Assembly: GCF_031085375.1 (NCBI RefSeq)
Contig: NZ_JAVCWF010000001.1
Coordinates: 186,001-250,000, forward strand
Direction: 5' to 3'
DNA: 64,000 nucleotides
DNA from: Lactiplantibacillus brownii
GTDB taxonomy: Bacteria > Bacillota > Bacilli > Lactobacillales > Lactobacillaceae
Shown: positions 45,945-53,106 of the stretch, one piece after another
Numbering within the stretch: position 1 is the stretch's first letter
How the letters are laid out: every line of letters starts with the position of its first letter
Position numbers and translations under genes: made by a program
The notes under the pieces: generated by a model
Told to the model about the DNA's origin: nothing
The model's input: only the letters and a program-made list of their open reading frames with translations
Databases searched by the model: none

Positions 45945-45974
45945 ACTGACCACTCCTAAAATTTCGTTGCCTTA

Positions 45975-46003
45975 AATCTACCAAGTTGGTAAACTTTTGT
46001 CAA
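45975..46003 (-). promoter_or_regulatory. Promoter of the serC leader transcript
   Basis: Minus strand TTGACA (45998-46003), 17 bp, TAGATT (45975-45980). It would start transcription near 45968, giving about 250 nt of leader before serC. Confidence 0.65.
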
Positions 46004-46092
46004 GACGAAAAATTAGAAATATTAATCTAAGTATTAGAAGTACGTGAATTCTTTTAACGAAATATTAATTTGAAAGTGAGGTAGTTTACGTT

Positions 46093-46716
46093 ATGACAAC
46101 CTTTTACATTGTTCGCCACGGTCAAACGACCGCCAATGCGCAGGATTTGAAGCAAGGAACGATCAATACGGCCATCACGCACCTGAATGCGGTGGGGGAA
46201 CAACAAGCACAGGCCCTACAAGCGTCGTTTGATATCAGCTTTGCGGACCGCTTGATCTGTAGCCCGTTAGCGCGGACACAAGAAACTGCGGCAATTTTGA
46301 ACCATGGCCGTGATTTACCAATCAAAACGGATGACCGCTTGCTAGAAATTTCATATGGACAGTGGGATGGCTTGAAAAATGATGATTTGAAGGCCAAGTA
46401 TCCGCAGTGTTTTGATGCCGCGTTACAAGATGTTTTGCCGCAATACGTTGAAGTTGCGACCAAAGGGGAGACCTTTGATCACGTGATTGCCCGGGTTCAG
46501 CGTTTTCTAACGGAGACTGCCAAGCAGTTTCCAAACGAAAAAATCGTGGTGGTAACGCATGGCTTCACGGTGAAAGCGATGGCGCTCGCGGTGCTACAAC
46601 CGCGTGATCTGATGAGTTTTCCAGAACCGGAAAATACTAGTGTGACTAAAATTACGGTGGATGCAGGATTAAACCGGTCTTATCTGACTTATTACAATCG
46701 GCAAGTGGGCTACTAG
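46093..46716 (+). CDS. Histidine phosphatase family protein (phosphoglycerate mutase-like)
   Basis: This 207-residue protein has the phosphohistidine motif VRHGQTTAN (His9-10 region), CSPLARTQET, Glu of ISYGQWDG and the second His in VVTHGFTVK. The size fits broad-specificity phosphatases of the PhoE/GpmB type rather than the glycolytic mutase. It is divergent from the serC leader. Substrate unknown; a role as the missing phosphoserine phosphatase is conceivable, but nothing in the sequence shows it. Confidence 0.88.
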   Translation: MTTFYIVRHGQTTANAQDLKQGTINTAITHLNAVGEQQAQALQASFDISFADRLICSPLARTQETAAILNHGRDLPIKTDDRLLEISYGQWDGLKNDDLKAKYPQCFDAALQDVLPQYVEVATKGETFDHVIARVQRFLTETAKQFPNEKIVVVTHGFTVKAMALAVLQPRDLMSFPEPENTSVTKITVDAGLNRSYLTYYNRQVGY

Positions 46717-46750
46717 TGAGCCTAACATCGTACTAGGAGGTATGTTAATT

Positions 46751-47386
46751 ATGACAAAATATGAATGGCGCAAACAAGACCGTGCGTTGTATTTACCGAA
46801 AGCTGAGCCAACGCCGCTACACGTGCCAACGTTCAATTATTATACGATTGCCGGCCATGGTGATCCCAATGCGGCGGATTTTGGTGAGCGGACGGCGGCC
46901 TTGTATCAAGCCGCTTACGGGATTCGGATGATGCCGAAAAGTGGTCTAACACCGGCCGGCTATTATGAATACACGGTTTTTCCATTAGAGGGACTATGGA
47001 CACTTGATCCTGCTAATGTCCGAGCTGACGGCAACTTTGATAAAGCTGATTTAGACTATCAGCTGATGTTACGTCAACCTGATTTTGTGACGCCCGCTTT
47101 AGCTGCCGAAAATATTGCGCGGGTGCAAGCGAAGAAAGCTGAGCCATTATTGATGGCGGTTAAGTTTGAAGCGTTGACGGATGGCGACTGTTTGCAAATC
47201 TTGCATCGCGGGTCATACGATGATGAACCCGCGACATTCCAACGATTAGCGGACTATGCTGCCGACCGTCAATGGGAACGGCGTACGTTGGCACATAAAG
47301 AAATTTATTTGTCTGATCCGCGTCGAACCGTGGCGGCTAAACGTCAAACCGTCTTGCGTTGGCTCATGACGCCACCAAAAGCTTAA
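46751..47386 (+). CDS. GyrI-like small-molecule-binding domain protein
   Basis: This 211-residue protein has the GyrI/SOUL-like fold of regulator effector domains without a DNA-binding domain (HVPTFNYYTIAGHGDPN; then FPLEGLWTLD). The ATG at 46751 is chosen because AGGAGG (46735-46740) is 10 bp before it; the ATG at 46742 is too close. It forms a two-gene operon with the phosphatase. Function unknown. Confidence 0.8.
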   Translation: MTKYEWRKQDRALYLPKAEPTPLHVPTFNYYTIAGHGDPNAADFGERTAALYQAAYGIRMMPKSGLTPAGYYEYTVFPLEGLWTLDPANVRADGNFDKADLDYQLMLRQPDFVTPALAAENIARVQAKKAEPLLMAVKFEALTDGDCLQILHRGSYDDEPATFQRLADYAADRQWERRTLAHKEIYLSDPRRTVAAKRQTVLRWLMTPPKA

Positions 47387-47422
47387 CGAATCCGCGATTT
47401 GGTTCTACAATGGACTATGTTG

Positions 47423-47485
47423 ACTTGGGTCACCCTAGCCTGTTGCTCTCGGGCCCAAGTTGGAACACGTTAGTAGCAGCAACAG
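47423..47485 (+). other. Potential H-type pseudoknot in the 3' UTR
   Basis: Two perfect helices interlock: ACTTGGG/CCCAAGT (47423-47429 and 47454-47460) and CTGTTGCT/AGCAACAG (47440-47447 and 47478-47485), the second using bases in the loop of the first. It lies between the GyrI-like gene and the terminator at 47518. Function unknown. Confidence 0.45.
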
Positions 47486-47517
47486 CAGACATCACATATC
47501 TGCAAACTCCTAAGTGA

Positions 47518-47555
47518 AGGCAATCCTGACGTTTCGCGAGGACTGCCTTTTTATT
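47518..47555 (+). terminator. Terminator of the phosphatase-GyrI operon
   Basis: The stem AGGCAATCCT / AGGACTGCCT (one mismatch; 47518-47527 and 47539-47548) is followed by a T run. Confidence 0.85.
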
Positions 47556-47605
47556 TTTGGCAAATTATCATAAAATAATTCTATTAACCAGAGGAGGAAA
47601 AAACA

Positions 47606-48595
47606 ATGGCATTTTCAGCAGCCACGACCCGTTATGAGACGTTACCCATTCGACGGGTCGGTAAGACCGGGTTACAATTACCGGCAATTTCATTAGGATT
47701 ATGGCGCAACTTTGGTGACGAAGCGCCGTTTGAAAATTCACGACGGGTGGTTTTAGACGCCTTTGATCATGGTATTTTTAGTTTTGATTTAGCAAATAAT
47801 TACGGTCCATCAAAAGGCTCAGCTGAGGAGACCTTTGCCAAGATTTTAGCGCAGGATTTAAAGCCTTACCGTGAAGAATTGGTGATTACGACCAAAGCAG
47901 GTTATCCAGCGTGGCCGGGACCATATGGCGCTTTCGGCTCACGAAAAGCACTGATTGGGTCATTGGATCGTAGCTTGCGCCGGATGGACTTAGATTATGT
48001 GGATATTTTTTATTCACATCGGCCTGATCCAAACATTGATTTGCAAGAAACCGCGCAGGCTTTAGATTTACTGGTACGGCAAGGAAAAGCTCTGTATGTT
48101 GGTATTTCGAACTATACGAAAGCGCAGACGGCTGAAATGATCGGTTATTTCAAGGACATGCAGACGCCCTTTACTGTGAACCAAGTTTCTTATAATATGT
48201 TGAATCGCCAAGCAGAAAGCACGGGCTTATTGGATTATTTAGGCCAAAATAATGCCGGTCTAGTGGCTTATGGCCCATTGGCGGAAGGGTTATTGACGCA
48301 ACGCTATCTCGATGGGATACCGGCCGACTTTCCAATTCATCGTACCAATAAGTATTTGTTGGCAGCAGGCGCAGATACCGTTGTGAAACGTTTAAACGCG
48401 CTGAATGCTATTGCCAGTCAACGGGGCCAAACCTTAGCACAGTTGGCGTTAGCTTGGTTATTACGATCAAAAACGGTCACGAGTGTGATTATTGGGACGA
48501 CGAGTGTGGCACATTTACACGCAAATTTAGCAGCGACACAGCAATTAGCCTTTAGCGATGATGAAGTGCAGCAAATTAAGCAAATTTTAGGTTAA
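47606..48595 (+). CDS. Aldo/keto reductase (YghZ-like)
   Basis: This 329-residue NADPH-dependent reductase has the catalytic Tyr in LANNYGPSKGSAE, Lys in VITTKAGY and His in YSHRPDP, and the cofactor motif SVIIGTTSVAHL near the end. The GPSKGSAEE stretch is typical of the YghZ / L-glyceraldehyde-3-phosphate reductase group that detoxifies aldehydes. AGAGGAGG precedes the ATG; single-gene unit with its own terminator. Confidence 0.9.
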   Translation: MAFSAATTRYETLPIRRVGKTGLQLPAISLGLWRNFGDEAPFENSRRVVLDAFDHGIFSFDLANNYGPSKGSAEETFAKILAQDLKPYREELVITTKAGYPAWPGPYGAFGSRKALIGSLDRSLRRMDLDYVDIFYSHRPDPNIDLQETAQALDLLVRQGKALYVGISNYTKAQTAEMIGYFKDMQTPFTVNQVSYNMLNRQAESTGLLDYLGQNNAGLVAYGPLAEGLLTQRYLDGIPADFPIHRTNKYLLAAGADTVVKRLNALNAIASQRGQTLAQLALAWLLRSKTVTSVIIGTTSVAHLHANLAATQQLAFSDDEVQQIKQILG

Positions 48596-48598
48596 CAA

Positions 48599-48642
48599 AA
48601 ACGGCTCTGGATTTTCGTCGATGACGAAATCTTGGGCCGTTA
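48599..48642 (+). terminator. Terminator after aldo/keto reductase
   Basis: The stem AACGGC..GGATTTTCG / CGAAATC..GGGCCGTT has a short loop and a weak T stretch. Confidence 0.65.
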
Positions 48643-48705
48643 TTGGGTTGAAGGTAGCGGACTAAAAGTCGCAAAAAATAGTCATCAAAATGTAATTATA
48701 AGTAT

Positions 48706-48735
48706 CGAACACACGTTCTAAAAGTGTGCTATGAT
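48706..48735 (+). promoter_or_regulatory. SOS box and promoter
   Basis: CGAACACACGTTCT (48706-48719) fits the Gram-positive LexA (DinR) consensus CGAACnnnnGTTCG in all but the last base. It overlaps the -35 position of a promoter whose extended -10 is TGCTATGAT (-10 hexamer 48730-48735), so LexA would repress the gene at 48766. Confidence 0.8.
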
Positions 48736-48765
48736 TAGGTTACTATTTTCGATGAGGTGATCTGA

Positions 48766-48987
48766 ATGGAACAGTTGAAAACGCTGGAAGCATCATTATT
48801 ACAAGCATATGAATTGAATTGTGTCGTACGTTTGACCCTGACGGATGGTCAGCGACCGAGTGGCTTAATTGCAGCGGTTGATGACGAAAACGTCTTTCTG
48901 AATCAACAGGCTGGGGTCGTCAATCAAATGAAAATCAGCGATGTGACTGAGATTGCCTTTTTGAAAGAACCTTGGTGGCAACGTTAA
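48766..48987 (+). CDS. Small YolD/Sm-like protein under SOS control
   Basis: This 73-residue protein has a short N-terminal helix followed by a small beta-barrel pattern (VVRLTLTDGQRPSGLIAAVD, then VVNQMKISDVTEIAFL), as in YolD-like and Sm-fold proteins. YolD proteins usually accompany Y-family DNA polymerases in SOS operons, and the SOS box fits. No polymerase gene is adjacent, so it is an orphan. GAGGTG precedes the ATG. The family assignment is by pattern only. Confidence 0.65.
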   Translation: MEQLKTLEASLLQAYELNCVVRLTLTDGQRPSGLIAAVDDENVFLNQQAGVVNQMKISDVTEIAFLKEPWWQR

Positions 48988-49029
48988 AAAATCGGGTGGA
49001 TTTGCCAATGACAGATCACCCGATTTTAG

Positions 49030-49380
49030 TTACAGTTGATATTTTTGACGAATTTCTTGTTTCCGAAATTCCGTGATTCGACGTACTAGGTCAAGTGGTA
49101 AGGGCTGGTCTAATGGCAATTGAATGGCCCCTTTGCTGGTCTTGTAAGGTGTCAGTTCTGTCGCAAAGGCCGCCACGCCGCTGGCAGTTGGATACAAGCC
49201 AATGTGATGTTTGAATAGGGCGAAGTGGATCACATTCTCGTGCCAATAAAAGGTCGGCATCTGGTATTTGAGTTGTTCTGCTGCCGTCGGTAAGCTGGTC
49301 AGAATCGTTGTCCTCAGCGAATTCAACGCAGGTTGATAAGCACTGGGGGTTGCAGCAATATACTTTTCAATAGGGGTCAT
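49030..49380 (-). CDS. DUF1801 / YdhG-like protein
   Basis: This 116-residue protein has the DUF1801 pattern: YIAATPSAYQPALNSLRTTI, YQMPTFYWHENVIHFALF and HIGLYPT. The ATG at 49380 is preferred because AAGGAG, in the end of the preceding gene, lies about 11 bp upstream; a GTG three codons earlier is too close to it. Iron-related or unknown function in relatives. It is co-transcribed with the NFACT-R gene upstream. Confidence 0.8.
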   Translation of the reverse strand: MTPIEKYIAATPSAYQPALNSLRTTILTSLPTAAEQLKYQMPTFYWHENVIHFALFKHHIGLYPTASGVAAFATELTPYKTSKGAIQLPLDQPLPLDLVRRITEFRKQEIRQKYQL

Positions 49381-49388
49381 AGCAGTCA

Positions 49389-50252
49389 CTACTCCTTAAC
49401 ACGTAATTGTTTTACTAGTTCAGCATCTGGTCGCACCGTGATCGTGCTGGCTTTGCCAGAAAAAGTAACTAAGCCAGATTTAGCCCCCTTAGGCTTACGC
49501 AATTGGCTGACTTTGAGTACGTCGACAGGCACCCGTGATTGCTTACGCCCCTTACTGTAATAAGCGGTTAGGACCGCCGCTTCCTGAAGCGTCTGTTGAC
49601 TAGGCTGATTGCTGTGGATAACGACATGTGATCCCGCGAGCTCGCTCACGTGCATCCAGTAATAGTCTTTGCGTGCAGTCAGCGTTAGGTGATCGTTTTG
49701 TTCACTGTTTTTACCGACTTCAACTAAGACGTGGTCACTCGTATAAAAACGGCGTGGATGTGCTGGCTCAGGGGCTTTTGAGGAATGTAGGACTTTTGTT
49801 TTGAGTGCGCCTTCGGTAATGAGTTCTTGTTTGACGGTTGCGACTTGATCAGCGTCTTCGGCCTCGAAATTTTTCTGACGGGCTACTTGTTGCTTGAGCT
49901 CGGCTTCAGCTTGGTCACGATTGCTCATGACGGTCTGAAGGCCCCGCTTATCTTTACGATACTGATGAAAATAAGCTTCAGCGTTAGCCATAATTGATTT
50001 GGTCACATCAAGTTGAATGGCTAGTTCTTGACCAGGATTACGATAATCAGGCAAAACGACAAAGTGATGACGGCCCTCAATTTGGCTGGCATAAGTTTTG
50101 AGTAGGGTGCCTTTCACTTGTAATTCAGTAGCATCATCAACGCGGTCAATGGCGCGAGTTAAGGCTTCAATTTGTTTGTTGGTTCGATGGATCTGCCGAG
50201 TCATCGCTTGTTGAACTAAGGTGGCATCGGTTGTTTCGGCTTGGTTTGACAT
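49389..50252 (-). CDS. Stand-alone NFACT-R (DUF814) protein
   Basis: This 287-residue protein has an N-terminal coiled-coil part (about 10-170) and a C-terminal NFACT-R domain (VLVEVGKNSEQNDHLT, YYWMHVSELAGSHVVIHS, KPKGAKSGLVTFSGKAST). It corresponds to the second half of RqcH, the ribosome quality-control factor, and lacks the NFACT-N and HhH domains. A role in RNA or stalled-ribosome handling is inferred. The ATG at 50252 has AAGGATGGG upstream; the longer ORF is rejected. Confidence 0.82.
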   Translation of the reverse strand: MSNQAETTDATLVQQAMTRQIHRTNKQIEALTRAIDRVDDATELQVKGTLLKTYASQIEGRHHFVVLPDYRNPGQELAIQLDVTKSIMANAEAYFHQYRKDKRGLQTVMSNRDQAEAELKQQVARQKNFEAEDADQVATVKQELITEGALKTKVLHSSKAPEPAHPRRFYTSDHVLVEVGKNSEQNDHLTLTARKDYYWMHVSELAGSHVVIHSNQPSQQTLQEAAVLTAYYSKGRKQSRVPVDVLKVSQLRKPKGAKSGLVTFSGKASTITVRPDAELVKQLRVKE

Positions 50253-50361
50253 AATTGCCCATCCTTTTTTGAAATTATTGCTATTTTTAGTATACCGCAG
50301 GCAAAATAATCCAGCAGGCTTCATGAAAATTCGGTATCCTAGTAGAGGGAGTGTGATTGTG

Positions 50362-51549
50362 ATGCAAAAAACGTTAATTATTAATGCTGGGAGCTCGTCT
50401 CTGAAATGGCAGTTATTTGAAATGCCAGCAGAAACAGTCCTAGCTAGTGGTATGGTCGAACGGATCAGTATGCCAGGTTCGATTTTTACGATTAAGTATG
50501 GTGACCATCAAAAATTTGAAACAACAGTTGATAATTTAGATCAAGGTCAAGCGGCCAAAATGATGTTGACAGAATTACAACGCTTGGCAGTTATTCAATC
50601 GTTAAGTGAGATTACTGCCGTGGCCCACCGCGTCGTTGCCGGTGGCGAAACTTTTAAGCATGCGGTCGAAGTCACGCCAACGGTGCTAGCTGAGATCAAA
50701 GGGTTAAGTGATTTTGCACCATTGCATAATCCAATGGAAGCCCAAGGCATTGAAACAATGGCCCAAACCTTGCCTAACGTGAAACAATATGCGGTCTTTG
50801 ACAGTCAATTCTTTACTGATTTGCCTGAAATGAACGCCATTTATAGCTTACCTTATGAGTTAACCCAAAAATATCATATTCGACGTTATGGCGAACATGG
50901 TATTTCTCACGGTTATTTAACAGGTCGTGCAGCTGAATTATTGAACAAACCTAAGTCAGACGTTGATTTGGTCACGTTACACTTGGGAAGTGGCGCGTCA
51001 TTGGCAGCCGTCAAAAATGGCAAAGCTTTCGATACGTCGATGGGCTTTACCCCATTGACAGGGGTGACCATGGGAACGCGAGCCGGCGATTTAGATCCGG
51101 CGGTCCTACCATTCTTGATGAAAGAATTGAAGATCAGTGATCCTAATGAAATTATGATGATGTTTAATAACGACTCCGGATTACTAGGTGTTTCTGGCAT
51201 TTCACCAGATATGCGTGAGATTAAAGCTCAGGAACAGACGAATCCACGTGCAAAATTAGCCATTGATATTTTTGTTAATCGTATTGCGAAATACGCTGGC
51301 AGTTACTTGACTGAATTGCACGGCGCCGATGCCGTCATTTTTGCTGGTGGTATTGGTGAACATAACGCTGAGTTGCGGCAACAAATTATCACTGAACTAC
51401 AAGTCTTTGGCGTTAAATTGGATGCTAAGTTGAACGCTGCCGGCCATGAAGGTGTGATTAGCGCGGCTGATTCAGCCATCAAAGTCCTATTGATTCCAAC
51501 GAACGAAGAATTGGCGATGGTTCGACAAGTTGCCGCCTTACAACAGTAA
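50362..51549 (+). CDS. ackA: Acetate kinase
   Basis: This 395-residue enzyme makes ATP and acetate from acetyl phosphate. Family motifs: NAGSSSLKWQLFE (N-terminal), HRVVAGGETF, GEHGISHGYL and TPLTGVTMGTRAGDLDP, then FAGGIGEHN. The ATG at 50362 gives the family's usual length; upstream in-frame starts overlap the promoter of the divergent NFACT-R gene. Single-gene unit; lactobacilli often have several ack paralogues. Confidence 0.95.
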   Translation: MQKTLIINAGSSSLKWQLFEMPAETVLASGMVERISMPGSIFTIKYGDHQKFETTVDNLDQGQAAKMMLTELQRLAVIQSLSEITAVAHRVVAGGETFKHAVEVTPTVLAEIKGLSDFAPLHNPMEAQGIETMAQTLPNVKQYAVFDSQFFTDLPEMNAIYSLPYELTQKYHIRRYGEHGISHGYLTGRAAELLNKPKSDVDLVTLHLGSGASLAAVKNGKAFDTSMGFTPLTGVTMGTRAGDLDPAVLPFLMKELKISDPNEIMMMFNNDSGLLGVSGISPDMREIKAQEQTNPRAKLAIDIFVNRIAKYAGSYLTELHGADAVIFAGGIGEHNAELRQQIITELQVFGVKLDAKLNAAGHEGVISAADSAIKVLLIPTNEELAMVRQVAALQQ

Positions 51550-51639
51550 ATTAAGCTTTTTTAAAACTGGAACAAGTTACTAGGTATCATGCTGATTACC
51601 ATGCTAAACTAATTTCCAAGAGCAGGAATGTTCAACCAG

Positions 51640-51690
51640 CGGTCGTGACGACCGTAAGGAGGGAAGCGCCTTAGTTGGCGCGGATAGATG
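51640..51690 (+). promoter_or_regulatory. Leader with hairpins on both sides of the ribosome binding site
   Basis: A perfect palindrome CGGTCGTGACGACCG (51640-51654) is followed by AAGGAGGG (51656-51663). Then comes a hairpin GCGCC/GGCGC (51666-51670 and 51677-51681) and ATG at 51688. Folding of the second hairpin shortens the distance from binding site to start from 24 bp to about 8. Confidence 0.6.
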
Positions 51691-51882
51691 ATCGGTTTAT
51701 TGATTGCTTTGGTAATTGGATTCTGGTTGCTGAAAGTTGTCTTTAAAGTTGGTTTTTGGCTACTAGGATTAGTGGCAATGGTCGTGATTGGCTTATTTCT
51801 CATTCGAGTGGTTTTATGGCTTGGATTAGCAGTAGCAGCAATCGGCGGCCTAGCACTCTTAGCGATACCATTTCATAGCTAA
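51688..51882 (+). CDS. Small hydrophobic membrane protein
   Basis: This 64-residue protein consists almost wholly of two or three hydrophobic segments (GLLIALVIGFWLLKVVFKVG; then GLVAMVVIGLFLIRVVLWLG). No family recognised. The ribosome binding site is unusually far from the ATG, with a hairpin between. A strong terminator follows, so it is its own transcription unit. Confidence 0.7.
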   Translation: MIGLLIALVIGFWLLKVVFKVGFWLLGLVAMVVIGLFLIRVVLWLGLAVAAIGGLALLAIPFHS

Positions 51883-51892
51883 ACGATAAAAA

Positions 51893-51945
51893 ATAATAGG
51901 GTCTGAATTTAGTGATTGCTTGCTAATTCAGGTCCTATTTTAATT
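51893..51945 (+). terminator. Terminator after the small membrane protein
   Basis: A long stem AATAGGGTCTGAATTTAG / CTAATTCAGGTCCTATT with nearly full pairing, followed by TTTTAATTTT. Confidence 0.9.
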
Positions 51946-52071
51946 TTATCGTCAAATTAACGAACTAATGAGTCTGCTGCAAGGTGGTTAACGGCATCGC
52001 TACTTCTGTGAGAGTAACTGGTTTGCCAGTCTCGGCAGTTAACTGATTTGTAAAGAAATGTCATTGAAGGA

Positions 52072-52425
52072 TTACAGCAAAGTCCCCAGCCAGACCATGG
52101 CTAAGCCACCCACTAAGCTCAAGCTAAGATACCAACTAGCCGTTTGGTAATGACGACTTTGAACGAGGAGCACGATTTCATTAATCATCGTGGAAAAGGT
52201 GGTCAAGCCACCCATAATACCGGTGCCAAGAAATAACTGCCAAAGCATGGGTAGCGAGCTGGTCATATCCCAGCCCAGTAATAAGGCGCCAACTAAATTA
52301 AGGCTTAGGGTTGCCCAAGGGAGGGCGTGGCGCTGATTCAATGGTTTGGTGAGTTGCATGACCGTGTAGCGAATCAGTGCTCCTAGAGCAGCACCTAAAC
52401 TGACAATACTGATCATGATTAACAT
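52072..52425 (-). CDS. crcB: Fluoride channel FluC/CrcB subunit 2
   Basis: This 117-residue protein has four helices and the family motif GGLTTFSTM (about residue 72). It exports fluoride through dual-topology pores. Its ATG overlaps the stop codon of the upstream crcB gene by one base (TAATG), so translation is coupled. Pairs of adjacent crcB genes in Firmicutes are thought to form heterodimers. Confidence 0.92.
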   Translation of the reverse strand: MLIMISIVSLGAALGALIRYTVMQLTKPLNQRHALPWATLSLNLVGALLLGWDMTSSLPMLWQLFLGTGIMGGLTTFSTMINEIVLLVQSRHYQTASWYLSLSLVGGLAMVWLGTLL

Positions 52426-52808
52426 TAGAATTTGCCCTCCGGTAACCAGTGTGTGCTCAATAAATTACCGGCAATGCCGGCTAACAGACCCAAGCCTAGA
52501 CTGGCCGAAATATAGGCCAACACTAAAACGCTATGTCCTTGTTGCATGAGCTGTAGCGTTTCAAATGTGAATGTTGAGAAAGTGGTGAAACTGCCAATTA
52601 GGCCGACACTCATACCGGTAATCACTGATTCAGATAATGGCAATTTTGCCGGAAGTAATGTTGTGACGAGGCTGAGTAGAAAGGCTCCCGTGATGTTAAT
52701 CAGAACGGTGAGCCAGAAATGTTGTGGCCAGCTGACAAGTAGATTGAGCCACTCCCGTAACCCACCACCCAACAGTGCGAAAATGATAATTGCAAAAACT
52801 TTTTTCAA
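52425..52808 (-). CDS. crcB: Fluoride channel FluC/CrcB subunit 1
   Basis: This 127-residue protein has four helices and the motif GSFTTFSTFTFE (about residue 73), with an invariant Asn in the first half (VLINITGAFLLS). It is the partner of the overlapping downstream subunit. I looked for a fluoride riboswitch upstream and found no convincing one. Confidence 0.92.
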   Translation of the reverse strand: MKKVFAIIIFALLGGGLREWLNLLVSWPQHFWLTVLINITGAFLLSLVTTLLPAKLPLSESVITGMSVGLIGSFTTFSTFTFETLQLMQQGHSVLVLAYISASLGLGLLAGIAGNLLSTHWLPEGKF

Positions 52809-53016
52809 TGGGCGTCATCCTTTCAGAAAATAAGTCTAGTTTACACTAGATCACTTACTTGTGTGAGTTGCAAAACAAGTTAAAACATGCTAATCTATGA
52901 ATCAACTTATGAAAACACGGGGTATTCAGCCAATGCGTAACTAATTAATTCTAGTAAATTACCAGTCAATCACCTAATCAACAGGGGTGGACTGTCTTTT
53001 TCGGGATTAATTCGTT

Positions 53017-53106
53017 ATGCTGGCGGAATACCAATGCCAGCGGTCTCTAATCGAGAGCGTTTTTTTGTGCATAGCTTTAATCCCTGAACCTAAGGGGGAA
53101 TTTTGA
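53017..53106 (+). promoter_or_regulatory. Leader ORF and attenuator-like hairpins before the ABC-F gene
   Basis: A 29-codon ORF starts at 53017 and its TGA touches the ATG of the ABC-F gene. It spans a hairpin GCTGGC/GCCAGC (53019-53041) and a small hairpin TCTC/GAGA (53044-53056) followed by TTTTTTT. This is the layout of ribosome-mediated attenuators that induce antibiotic-resistance ABC-F genes. The ORF's own ribosome binding site is weak. Confidence 0.5.

Noticed and set aside
52809..53016. Fluoride riboswitch upstream of the crcB pair
   Set aside because: I could not find the conserved aptamer segments on the minus strand.
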